A stretch of DNA of 64,000 nucleotides from Desarmillaria ectypa (lineage: Eukaryota > Basidiomycota > Agaricomycetes > Agaricales > Physalacriaceae), in NCBI GenBank assembly GCA_030407005.1, contig JAUDYN010000005.1, positions 3,286,001 through 3,350,000 on the forward strand. The letters run 5' to 3'. Under the pieces are notes generated by a model. It was not told the DNA's origin, did not search any database, and was given only the letters and a program-made list of their open reading frames with translations. The first letter of the stretch is position 1. The number at the start of each line of letters is the position of its first letter. A program made the translations under genes and the position numbers. Shown one piece after another: positions 31,546 to 43,821 of this stretch.

Positions 31546-33006
31546 TGCAGCTGGGATGAGGCGGTTGAGACTGCTTGCACGGCTCATCCTTCTTTCATTT
31601 AATACCACCTTTACAGATGAACGTGCGATGTCCATACGCTGGTGATCGCGCCTAGACAGACGATAGAGGCTTGGTACGTTTGGGCTGCGCCAAGTGGTGA
31701 TGCTGGCGACTGTTTTTGGAAACCGGGATGTACCTGAGTGCTTGGACTTCCACCGGTATTCCTTCAAGTCCTACCAGAATTAAGAAGCAAAGAAAGAGAC
31801 ACTGTTGGTTACTACATCCATGTCGATCTTCCGGTGGTGTATTCGTCCTGATTTTTGAGCGCACGCATACACCATCGTACTTTCCACACGGGATCAGGTG
31901 AATTGATAAGGGTAAGCAGGAAAGTCCTTGGTTCTGCATCAAAGACAGTAATACAAAGACCTTTGATTAGAAACCTACTCATGTGTTTTGGATTTTCCTG
32001 TTGGAGAAATGACAGGAGCAGGTGGCCATTGTACTTGATTCGTCGGGTGAGTAAATCCTGGCGGTCCCTGAAACTGGAAATTGCGGAACAGCCTTGTATA
32101 TGATCCATTTGTGAAGGCATCCAGGACACCTTTTCAACCTTAACAATTGCGGATACAAGTGTTTCAAGCTAATCCCAGGGACACACCAGTAGAGACAGAT
32201 ATCTGCCAGTAAATTATTTAGGCAAAAGCCATGAGCTTGAAAGTTAGACCGGACCAACTCACGATGTTATAGGGTCAGCAGAAAAAGACATAATCTCCTG
32301 ATACGTACAACAACTACGACGCGCTGAGCCAGTGACAATGGAAGCGGAGCACCTAACTGAGAGAGACCGACGTGCTCAATCTACTGCCTGGGTGGCAAGA
32401 GTTTCGCTGATATGTGTTCTTTCATTACTTTCCCTGAGGCAAAGATGCATTCAAGTCGCCGTGATCATCTCAAAGAATACGAGGAAAGATGTGACGGCAG
32501 TTGCCGAATCCACCCACAGCAGACTGAGCGCATCGAAAACCGTCTAGAAGGCGTTGAACTGCGGGTAGCTTCAGATAGATACGAGAACTCACTTGTGTTC
32601 TTCGGGAGGAACAAGGTTCCTCGATGAACGTATCTCCAATGAAGAAACGTAGAAACGGATGTCAGCGGAATGAAACTTGAGTACACTGAATGCGAATTGA
32701 ACATATTTTGATACTACATTTCCTCCTTCAGAAGTACTGAATGCTAGTCAGATGGTGTGATATACAGATGCAAGTACATAACGGCAGAACAATGCCGACG
32801 GTGCGACAGCAGTAACAGGTAGGTGGGAAAAAAAGTAGCGCGAGCGCCTCTATAAGGTTAAGCCCAAGAAAACGGAGTGATTGAATCATGACAGGTCATT
32901 CACGGAACTCAATGGATGCCACTCCGTCAAACTCAATATCTGAAAGGCCCGAATCAGCAACCTGAAGGTTCCAACGTGTCACATCAAGGGTACCTACCAT
33001 GAATGC
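31546..33006. other. Interval without a recognised gene
   Basis: Several short frames are open on the minus strand (for example 31812-32129 and 31979-32257), and pieces such as LLTLINSPDPVWKV look coding, but I could not join them into a gene or name a family. A decayed minus-strand gene upstream of the transporter is possible. Confidence 0.35.
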
Positions 33007-33717
33007 TCAAATACTAACGGCAACCCTGGACAAGCTGCTCTTCACATATGTCCTGTTCTCCTTGGACCTCGGCGAGGATCGCCCATCAAGCACGCGACTA
33101 AGTAGAAGCCCAGCCACTTGTTTGGCGAAGGCATTGGGGTCAGATTCGTTATATGAAGCCATGGTAGGAAGGGGCTTATAGAACGTGGCTGGGAGTACTA
33201 CATCAGGCAGCGGGCGGTGTGTCGTGGGATCGTAAGTGTGATGGTGGGTGTAGCGATTTTGGTTCCGATTCATGAATTCCTCCGATTCGCATTCGGGCTC
33301 GTCCTCTTCATGAACAGCATTGAAACCCGACGCTCCGGAACGCAGTGGCACGATCCTAGCATTTCTTGAACCAGACCCTTTCGGAGAGAGTGCATGAGCG
33401 TACGGACTAGTCCTACCACGGAGGTACGAGGGCCGCCTGGGAATGCCAGGCCTAGATACCGCAGCAATCGCACCATCCCCTTGAGTGTAAGGAGAGGTTG
33501 GTACGGCACTCTGACCACCTGGTCGAGGTCCCCGAGGTCTAGCAGCCGCCTGCCGGAAGGCAGCGGCCGTTTTGGGAGTGGAAGACCGTGGGGATAGATT
33601 GTGGTCGATAGAGTTAAAGATGCCTGAATCGTGGCCAGTGGTGGTGGAGAAGGAGGACGAAGACGAAGGTGAGGAAAAGGGAGTCTTGACGAGGCGAATA
33701 GACATAGTCGTAGGCAA
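33007..33717 (-). CDS. Hypothetical low-complexity protein (about 236 aa)
   Basis: An uninterrupted minus-strand frame. The start may be 33717 (MPTTMSIRL) or the fifth codon, 33705 (MSIRLVKTPF). The first half is Ser/Pro/Arg-rich and likely disordered (SSPSSSSSF, RPRGPRPGG). The second half has acidic EEDEPECESEEF, then DPTTHRPLPDVVLP and ESDPNAFAKQVAGLLLSRV, which looks like a short conserved helix near the C-terminus. No domain recognised, no signal peptide. A single exon with clean codon use supports a real gene. Function unknown. Confidence 0.6.
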   Translation of the reverse strand: MPTTMSIRLVKTPFSSPSSSSSFSTTTGHDSGIFNSIDHNLSPRSSTPKTAAAFRQAAARPRGPRPGGQSAVPTSPYTQGDGAIAAVSRPGIPRRPSYLRGRTSPYAHALSPKGSGSRNARIVPLRSGASGFNAVHEEDEPECESEEFMNRNQNRYTHHHTYDPTTHRPLPDVVLPATFYKPLPTMASYNESDPNAFAKQVAGLLLSRVLDGRSSPRSKENRTYVKSSLSRVAVSI

Positions 33718-35631
33718 GTGGTGGGAAATAGCGGAAGCAGAAGTAAGAGTTGCTCAAGGAGCTCGTATATTATAAGTTGGTGACACGGTAGCTAGAATAA
33801 AGGGTTAATTGAGGCAGAAAGATAGAGAAACAACGGACTTACTCATATAGCAACCAACGTCAGGGAAGTCGACAAAATGCAGCTTTTTCAACAGCCGAAC
33901 TGGTCAGCCCAGGGGGACCTGGAGCCACTGTCCTGCTCGTATATCTTGAGTAAGCGCTGTCGTGAATGGAAATGGACGGCTACAAAGAAGTAGGGCGGAC
34001 ACTAGTAGTGAAACACAAGGAACAGCACGCCTGAGAAATACTACAACATATATTTGTTTGGTATTGTTTTGACAGATAGGTCCTTATTGTCCCGTCATCT
34101 TGCTTCACCACCATGCGGTGCCGCTGCTCAACGACCAACAGAGAGGCTAGGCTGTCAGCTAATCTCAAATGTTCAGGCTCTCCATTTGGGCGCTGCTAGT
34201 ATATATGGACTGAAAGCTGAAGTTGGAGGTCGGCGCCACTGTTTCCCCACGAGGCATTCATATTCCAGAATGTTCGCTTGTGTTCGCTTCACGCCTCTCC
34301 AGCACTACGAGCATTGTCTTGTGATCATCTCTCATGATAGCTCCTCCACCTAAACTGAACTGCTTCCTTGGAGTGCCCATGGCGATCACGGTCTTTTTTG
34401 CGTTATCTATCCCCTTCGGTTACAATGCGTGACTAATCTGTTCCTTCATCTACATTCTACCGTTCCGGCTTTCCAGGAACTACGTCTAAGCTGGTTCATC
34501 GCTTAATGTGTGCCTCTAAAGCATTTTTCTCGCTTCCACTAATACAGAGGTTTCTGTACTCTCAATTAATATACCGCTGAAGCGGAGTGAGTTAAGTGAC
34601 CGCTTGCAAGTAACCATAAAGCGGACAAAAGAAGTACGCTGTGTCTAGGAAACCCTCATTGTCGAGACGTTCTGGGCGTTGCCGGATGTTACGGAACCCT
34701 TAAGGCTCAAGAGCAAATCTGGGCGAGCGTCTTGGAAGTTGAATGGGTCCGATACACGACCTAAGTTGTACCGTTCGAACTCTTCAACTGCATCTAGCCG
34801 TAAGGCCAACGCTTTGTTAGAACCAGCTGGAATCCCCATAACTGTGAGCCAAAACGGATTCAGAATCACCCACGGAATCTGCCTTCAATGGAAGCAGGTC
34901 ATATACTCGGAAACTGTTACTAAATACTATGGAGAAAGTCCGCAACTTGTATCATCGCCATGGGACTTGATGGTATGATGTTAAGGGGAGCCACCAGCGT
35001 TTCCAATAGTATTAAAATCTAGATTTTGGAATGGCAGCAATAAAAGGGTTCTGCGACAAGTGTTTGTGCGGGGATAACATAAGGGCAACCGTGATAGACG
35101 GTTTCCCGAAGAATTTTGTTTGATGACAAAAAGGTTAATGGTCCCCCTCATGTATTATAAAAGGACCGGACGCCATTACTGGCTCCTGGGGGATGTGCGC
35201 GCCACGTTTTCCATTGTGGCTAACGGAGCACGTAGTTTGCCACTGTGCCCGAGATGTGTTGATTGCCCCATCGCGGTACCGAAGCTGGAGACTTGAAACT
35301 AGAAGGTTGAAAACCTGGACCTGAGACTCGGGGACTGAGAGCGCTGAAATACGTCGCTAGAAGTCTAATTATAAATATGAAGACCCCACCGACATTGTAC
35401 AGCGGACCCTCGGAATTATACCATCATCCAATTAGCTCAACCTGATTCAAATGACAAAGTAGTATCACCCGCTGCTACATGTTATCGTTTCGGTATAGGA
35501 TGTTAAAATTATTGGATTTTTTCTAGACTTGTAAGTAGTACTGCATCGAGAATCAAAGTTTGAACCTATGAATTCATTAAATAACTAAGACTCAGTCCGT
35601 CCTCGAAGTCTATACGTGTCTGGGAATGTAC
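33718..35631. other. Interval without a convincing gene
   Basis: About 1.9 kb. One minus-strand piece, 34645-34869 (VMGIPAGSNKALALRLDAV, then RVSDPFNFQDARPD), has a coding look but no neighbouring exons that I could join. It may be a gene remnant. The rest shows nothing. Confidence 0.35.
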
Positions 35632-37114
35632 TTATGCAGTCAATGATCCCAAGAACTGCGCGCGCTAAAAATGTACGCCTTCAATAAAGCACAATCGGCA
35701 TGGACACGAAACACTCACAAGTTGCTGGATCGCCGTACGCTCGCCTTCCGGAAGAGCAGCAATTTGATCGGGCGTCATGGCCAGAACTTGCATCAGCATA
35801 GCCTATTACCGAAATCACCATCTATGAAACTCTCAAAGAACAAAGATGCTACTAACCCTCTGATGCTCGCTGATATTATCCTGCGACTGTGATGGCGTCG
35901 GCGCTTGTTGTTGGGGAGGAGCTAGCTGGGGCGGGGGCTGAAGTTGTGGCGGAGGTGGAGGGCGGTAATACGACGCGGGCTGTGGTGGCGGGACGAACTG
36001 CTGTTGTTGAGGATACATCGGAATAGAAGGTGCGGGCGCTGATGGCATGCCATTTTGTGGTGGCGGGAATTGCTGCATGGGAGGCGCGAATGTTGATTGA
36101 GGTAGCTGTTGTACAGGTGTCGGCCCGGCCGACGTTGCTGCAAGCATTCGTTGAAGAATCATGGGATCTACTATTTGATTCAACAAGAGAGATTGGAAGA
36201 GCGCGTAAGCGAGTTGGGGGTGTGCGACTAGCAATTTTCGCGCTTGTTCGGGATGCGTTATCACGAAGGCCTAGGCAGAGAAGTTGAGTCAGGGAGGCTC
36301 AAACTTTTTCACAGCTGTACATAAAAAGTAGTTTCTAGTGCTGAAGTAATATTCTAATTTGTTGTCCGAGACCACAATACCACAGATCATAATAGGTAGA
36401 GACCATTCGGAAAATAAACGAGCTCACCTTCATTTGGGCCAGAACCTCCATGAGTTGGTTCGGAGCCATTGTAGCAAGAGTATGACTGATAGCATCGGCA
36501 GACGACGTGCCAGGAGAAAGCTTGATACCGGGAGGCAGACTGGCTAGAAATGTGTCCGTTTCACTGCCTCGACCGGCACCACTCCACGTTCGTTGCTCAG
36601 CCGGCCCTGGAACACCACCATCGACAAGCTCTCCGCGCACAGTAGTCTTTCCTTCAAGGAAAGGATCTGAATCAGCCAAATCTATTCGCAAAGGCCGTCC
36701 TCCAACGTCGACATTGTTGAGGTTCCGTACAGCCGATGCAGCTGTTTCGTGGTCTGTATTGTGTGAATGGAAGGCGTTTGCGGTCTAGCGTGTGAAACGC
36801 ACCAGTGAATTCGCAGAATCCATATCCTCTAGGCTTTCCTGTTTCACGGTCAAACACTAATCTGTTGAGGATAAGCAAGTGGCTAGAAACAGAAGCAGTC
36901 TGATTACCTGAATCCAACAACTTGTCCGACAGATTTAAAAACGTCTATCAATTGCTCCTACTCAAAGATTAAGCTTTCCACTAATGAACGTTGTAAAAGA
37001 GATGACATGCCTCTCCCATGTTATAAGGGACATTGCCAACTGTTCGTAGGACATTTTAGCCACACGATGAAGAAGACAAAGATTAAAACACTCACCAAAA
37101 ACTACTTTGCTCAT
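35632..37114 (-). CDS. Cleavage stimulation factor subunit 2 homologue (CstF-64/Rna15)
   Basis: Eight exons on the minus strand: 37096-37114, 37011-37039, 36908-36957, 36803-36861, 36428-36753, 35857-36270, 35719-35802 and 35632-35655. The N-terminal RRM has RNP2 VFVGNVPY and RNP1 RGYGFCEF. The hinge follows (TMAPNQLMEVLAQMK, AYALFQSLLLNQIVDP). Next comes a Pro/Gln-rich stretch and the short C-terminal domain AMLMQVLAMTPDQIAALP. This protein binds GU-rich RNA downstream of poly(A) sites in 3'-end processing. The intron 36958-37010 appears to use GC..AG ends, since joining GGAGAG to GAGCAA gives the family sequence NMGEEQL. The last exon is tiny and the least certain. Confidence 0.82.
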
Positions 37115-37475
37115 CGTTGATACCGAAACGATCTTCAGTTAGGTGGTCCTTCAAAATCAAGGAAAGGTTGAGGGAAAGAAATGATTGTTTGATTGTTTAC
37201 ACGGCCCCCGGTCCGGGGTAATGCCACGTGGACAGCCACGTGTTATGGCGCATCATTTTACATTTTCACTTTCGGGACCATCCGACTCGGATGAAGGGTT
37301 GAAGCCTGTATCATCTCCAACTCACTCATGAATAAAGAGTTAGGCAGAGCACAAGAGAACTAGTAAATCCAGTGACAATTCATGAATAGAAGAACATATA
37401 CAACATACATATAGAGCGAACAGATGTATCTATCGAAAGTGCCAAAAATCTACTGCCACCTCACAACGCAAAACG

Positions 37476-40400
37476 CTATGGTTCCCCTGGCTCGACCCTC
37501 CAGACCTTGATGATACCTGCACGATCTCCACTCACAATGCCACTACGGAATGGTGAATCTATGCATGCTAACGCGGTGACGACATCTTGATGAGACTTCA
37601 GAAGATTCTGCTGATTATGAGTGATCAAAGCCATCCGCTGGGGTGCACGATTTCCCTGCCCACTAGATGCAGCCGACGGTGGCCACATCTCGATGTAAGT
37701 AGATGCAGGTCCGCTGCTCACAGCACTGTGATCCATTAGCAAAGAGTACGACGGAGCGTGCCAGGAAATCAACCCACCTATACGAAGGTCTATCATGTTC
37801 TGATTCCAGGCCGCTAAGAACGGTGGACCTCTCCGGTCGTCCCAAATCCCATAGTCGTATCTTGCGATCTTCCGATCCAGAAATCACAAACCCACGCCCA
37901 GTAGACCGTGTAGAATGGATATCTGACGCGATGTCGTACATCTCTGCTCGGTGAGTACCGCCAAACTCGAATCCGACTACCATAGCACGAACATCGGGAG
38001 CGGGAGATGTTGATAGTTGGGCAGAGTTACGCCTATTGTCACCGCCATTCCTGACTAGTGCCGCAATAGCCGCGGAAGAGGTTGTATCCGCGTCTACCGC
38101 AGTGAGTTCGTGAGGATCTGCGAGTGGTCCTGATGTCGACGAAGACGTGCACGTTACAAAAGTCTCCACCAGAACGGACCTTTCTATATCCCATACTTCT
38201 ACTAGGTTGGTAGAACTCTTGTCGGAACCCCACTTGGATGCCTCGACTGCCACCATAACATACTTCCCCTTTCCCTTTGACGGATGAACGACACATTGAT
38301 GTATCCGGATTGATCTGCCTGTAGATGCCACGCCAACATGCCAGCTTTTCAATAGCAACCCAAATCGCCTATCCCATAGTGTCAAGACACCGGTCGAAGT
38401 GCCCACTATTATCCAGGTCCGCTTCCGATCAATGCACATGCATGTTATAGGCCCATAGTGACGAGGGTTCTGCATCGTCTGCAGTTCGCACATCGTCCGC
38501 AAGTCCAAAATTGTAATGACAGAGTGTGTCGTCGCGTAGACAAGATTGGAAGCCAAGTCTGCTCAAACGTCAATGAATGATGGAGTACCAAGAAAAAAGT
38601 GAAATACCTGTGTTATGGTGAGCCATGCAAGTAATGTATTCGCCCACATTGCCGACTCTATGCTCGCGGATCACCTGAAGCTTACTGTACTTCGGCAGCG
38701 CTCCACTCTGAGTTATATGAACCCGAACGACATGCAGGCTGCCATCATCAGCCGCACTGGCAAAGCAATGAACCCCTTCCAGAATACAAACACATTTCAC
38801 TCTGGCGTGGTGCTGACCGTACGTATGTCGGGGTTTACTTGTAACATTGCGTTCCAATCTCGCGGTATCCCAAACTTTGACCGTCTTATCGTCCGAAGAA
38901 GATACGAAGAAAAGATGATCAGGAGACACCGCTAAACCAGTGACAGCTTCGGAGTGTGATGTTAGATGGGCAATCAAGGTTGATTCCATCCTCCGAGTAC
39001 CATCCCGAGTCGTGAAACTCTGTCTAATAGGATTCCGTCGTCGGACTGGACCTTCATGCACACGTGGCCCAAAATCGTTCTCCATTTCTCGATTGTTATC
39101 CAGATAAAGATTCTCCAGGAGTTGGTTGATACCAGGCTCTTGACCATCTGCACATGATAAGAATCAGTTCGGTCTATTATTGATTACTGAAATGACCTAC
39201 CGTAGGAAGATATAGGCAATACGGAGGGGATGTGCGACCGACTAGGATTGCGTATGGTTGCGGTCATGGATAGAGGCGTAGATCTGCCCGATGGCTCTGG
39301 AGAACCCTCGGATCGCATCTTCGCATGGGTGTCTAGTACACCAGCTACATTCGTCTTGAAGGACCCTACAGCTGGAGCAGCCTTTTGGCCGTCCATGCTA
39401 CCAATATGTAAGCGACTCGATGGTTGGATGGTCGTAGAATTTGCGGCAGATAGTACAGATTCAGAGGGACTGATAGGTCGTTCTACAATTGTAGGAGATA
39501 GAGGTCCAGAAATAGAAGCAGAGGAGCTGGAAGGTATCACAGGTGATAAAGTAATACGAGGTTCTCGAGGAGACTGAGCAACACTGAAAGAAGATGCGGA
39601 GCCGTTGATTGTCGCAAGTCTGCGACGAAGATCTTCGAACGGCGCGCCCTGGTTGACGTTGAGATCAACGCTAGATACCCGATGCAAATTTGGCATTGGA
39701 CTCATTATAGGTGTCGACTTCTTGGATGAAATAGATTGCAATGGTCCGGGTGACACATCAGTACCACGCGACTTGAGGAAAACTGTCTGGGGCTGGACGT
39801 CCAATTTTCGGAGCTCGAGGTCACCAACAGTCTTAAGATTCTTGTCGGTCTCAGATTCAGAACTCAGACGAGATGCAAAGCTGATTGGAATTGAGAACAA
39901 AAAACACATATTCAATGCTCATGTGACACACCTTGAGATGGCTTTCGCCAGCTTTGTTATGTAGTCGCGCATAGCAAGGAGCTTTGTCTCGTCGCTCGAC
40001 GTCATACCTAGATGATACAACTTGGATAATTGGGCTTCGTCACTGCAATGGAATGCAAATTAAGTCTACAACCACTATCAGTTCACGGAGGAAATAACTG
40101 ACTCGTCTGATTTGGTTTTAATCATCGTAGACATCGACTTCCTAAGAGACATCACACTTTCTCTTGGTGTTTCGACTTTACTGCGCCGGGCGCCTCGCCA
40201 AAAACTGCTCTTCTCTGCACGCATGGCCCACTGCACAGCAGCATCGAATATTTGTCGAGGTATCTACACATAGACCATAAGGTAAGGACAACGATAGATT
40301 GATGGTATCTTACTGACTGGAGGTTTCATGGCGGCTAAGAGGCTCTGCTCGTCGATTGTGGCTATATCGGACTTGAGAAAGTGCCGAAGGGAAGGGTACA

Positions 40401-43261
40401 CAATACACCAGACATCACTTGACGGAAGCCCCTTCGCCGCCGAGGCAATAAAAGCAGCAGCCCCTAGACAAGAAGAGAGTCAATATATAACGGTACACTA
40501 ACGACCGGAAAGGCGGACCTTGACGAATCCACACATTAGGGTGGTAAAGGAAGCCAAGTGTTGCGCTCATCAATTCCCAAACTCGCATCTTCTGGAACAG
40601 CCCGAGAGTACACAGACTAGTAAGGGCGGCCAGAACCTTCGTCACTACCGTTTCCTCCACATCTGCCGGATGCTCGTCAACATGTTATTCCGTCGTGCCA
40701 AAAAAGAAAATACATGCCTGAAAGAGCCTGAACCATCAGAGGCAGGATATATTCGTCCAAGCTTCGACCTCCCGCACATGCGGCAACATCTACGATACTC
40801 TCGAAGAAGGCGTACCGTAGCAGCCAATCACGATCATTTAGATAAGTAATCATATGGCTCAGCAGCACATCATTCGTCCTTTGCCGCCCAAGGAAGATAC
40901 ACAAAAAGGAGATATCGTGTAGTACGGCACGCTTAACAATACTTGAGGGGTCCATTAAGAGCGCAGACAGGTGTTCCTGAATCCCAAGCTGCAATTCCTG
41001 GACACTTGCATCATAGGAGACCTGGGGCTGTGGTCAGCATCCATGCAAATAAGCTCTGTTAAACACCAGTACCTCAAAATGCGCGTTCTCATACTCTTGT
41101 GCCTCACTGGACAGCTTGAACGTACCGTGTGCCTTCAATGCATGTCCCATTTCTAGGTATCGCATTGCTGTATTGGCTAGTTGGGCGATACACTGCGCGT
41201 ATAGGCATCTCACTGACACTTCAGGGTCTTGAACCAAATATTTGACGTTGGGAATGATATATTCCGGGAAGATGGCAGCGTTGGACGGAGTGATGACGGT
41301 GACGACCATCAGCTGAAGATGGATTAACATTTCCTCGTTAGAAACGACGAGGAGGCTTACCACTTGAATAGCTGTACGTAAAGCAGCCATTCGAACAATC
41401 GCAACTTCATCATGGAAAAGATCCACGATGTAAGGAATCATTCGATCTAGCTTGGCCTCGTCTGTCAAGTGCGGCGATAGCGCCAAAAAGACATCGAGTG
41501 CTTTTATTTTTGAGCTCGGAAGTATGCAATTCCGTATGTTGGATGTTATGAGTGCAAGGATGATCAATGCAGGACCATCTGAGAGAAGACCGTAAATAAC
41601 AAGGAGGTTCCGGCGCAAACTGATGTTTTACCTTCAGCTGGAGCTCGCGGACCTGTTTCTACCGCTATCCATAATTTGGATTCGCGATTGGGAATTTGTA
41701 GCTCGACGGGGAGAATATCCTATGGGCTTATGAGCGATGTGAAGTGATAAGTATAATGAGACACACCTGAAATGGTCTTGACGTGCTCATTGGTGAATTA
41801 TAATCAACCTTAACATCCATGACTGTATCCTTGGCATTATCAGGAACCAAGTATGGTTCTACGCTTTCATAATCACTCCACATCCGCTGCATGCGGTGGT
41901 CTGAATCATTGGGAAGAGGCTCATTGGAAAGATCACTAGATGGTCCTTCGAGCGTCAATGAAGGCGCTCGAGCGGACAGTGAAGGGGGAGCCGAGTTTAG
42001 TGCAGAAGAGGACAGTCCTGCATAGAGACCGGAAGTGAAAGGAGATACACTAGGGAGCTCATTGACGGAAGACACATAATTGTGTAGGAAGCTGAAGAAT
42101 GATTCCGGAAAGACCGACCCGCGAGAGGTATGTAGCAACGTATCGAATGTAGGACGCGCAGCGGAATCCAGATTGATCATCTGTTTGATCAAGTTCTACT
42201 GTCCTGAATGAGATCGCGGATGAAGTCAAAAGAATATTACAGAGTTGCTCACCCGAATGCCGTCGTCTTCGATATTCGCCAAGTGGCTGTCAACGCTGAA
42301 TTCCCCTTCTCGGTACTTGAACAGTTGACTGAGTGTGAATAATGGTGCTCCTTCGAGAAACAGCTCGGCAATCACGCATCCAGCGCTAAAGCAGTCCATA
42401 GCCTCTGTCAGCTTTCCGTCCCTTTTCCCTTCATTTTCCTCCATTGCAATCTTGGATTTCTTCGCGCTAATTTCTGGGTTTGTTGCCGCAGTATAGAACC
42501 GTTCTGGTGCTATGTAGCACGTACGTCGCCCAGAGGTGTCGAAGAAGAATGAAAAGTCAGACGGATCGTCGAGAGGAAGATAAGTTGGCTTGTAGGATGC
42601 AAAATCCGAAAGGTAGATCCAGTTCCATGACGTGACTAGGATGTTCTCAGATTTGATATCACCATGAGACACCTTGCGATTGCGAGCATCGCGAAGGGCC
42701 GTGAGTAATTGAAAAGCTATCCATTTCTTCTCAATCAGACTCAGAAAAGGGCGGGTGCTGTGTTCACATCAACGCGTTAGATGTAGCTACATAGCAATAG
42801 AAATGCAACACACCTAATACGATCATACAAGTTGCTAGCAATCCATTGACGGATGATATAGCCTGCTTTGTCCGTTTCAACAAACGACTGATAATTGTAT
42901 ACATTGGCAATATCCGTCAATGCCTCACGGTCAACTGCTTCGTATGAGACGAGATTGCCAACTGGTACCACTCAAAGAAGACTCACTCTTCAAACGTCGG
43001 TGATAGTTGCGCAAGGTCAGCCCAGGATCTGGCTTGATGAATATCTTGACCACCAAATATCCATTGCTGTGCCGACATTTCACGGTCTTTAGGAATCGCG
43101 CAGAACCCAGACTGAGGACAGGCGTTACAGAAAGTCGCAACAAGGACGCAAAATGCGACAGACCTTCTCTCGTACAAAATTTCTCCTCCAAGCTCCGCAA
43201 CAAATGAATCCAAGGCGCCAGTAGTGCGTGTCAGAGTCGACCCAGATTGAGTGTTGCCCAT
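37476..43261 (-). CDS. VPS15: VPS15, regulatory Ser/Thr kinase-like subunit of the PI3-kinase complex
   Basis: A long multi-exon minus-strand gene from ATG 43261 to TAG 37476-37478. MGNTQSG at the start gives an N-myristoylation site. The kinase-like domain has [18 protein letters not shown], the catalytic loop [10 protein letters not shown] and SDFASYKP where most kinases have DFG, as usual in VPS15. YIAPERFYT and [18 protein letters not shown] follow. The middle is made of HEAT-type helices (about 42190 to 40250). The C-terminus is WD40 ([38 protein letters not shown]). With VPS34 it works in vacuolar sorting and autophagy on endosomal membranes. Introns are short, about 50 nt; the first joins YER to SLGSARF. 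Exon limits in the middle were not all set. Confidence 0.88.
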
Positions 43262-43821
43262 TTATTCTCTCATTTACGATGAAGGGCTGTTGAGGGCTGT
43301 ACAAGTCATTGGTCGAATGACAGCGTTAATTTGAAGCCTCGATGAGATAAATGGTATGTATGTGTCAAAGGAGAAGTCTGACAGTTGTCTGGGAATGGTC
43401 GTGGTCGTCGCGGTCGAGGAAGGCTTGCACAAGCCAGACTTCCTAATGGGAAGTAGTAATTCACGTGGTGGCTGTGCGCCGGGAGCACCTTATTATCGCG
43501 ATGCGGAGTGACACCTATAGATCGCCAACATCATACCTCGATGGAACCATTGGAAGAGAAAGAATAGAACGCGATCAACTGCTTCTTAAGCGTGCCAAGA
43601 GGCCATTCATGAAATAACAGATATATTCTGTACACGAGTTAGTATAGATAGCTTCCAGTCGAGTAAGATATCATAAGGCACTAGATACTAGTACTGACGA
43701 AGAAGTGGACGAATGAGTCAGGTCAATGGTAATAACCGTGATGCAAAAGGAAGGCAAATAATTATCGAGATGATGCAAAAAATTGAAGTGAAACGAGAAA
43801 AACATAAGGTCGGAAGACCAT
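43262..43821. other. Intergenic region between VPS15 and the copper-fist gene
   Basis: 560 bases. It holds the VPS15 promoter and the 3' end of the copper-fist gene. No further gene or repeat seen. Confidence 0.5.
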
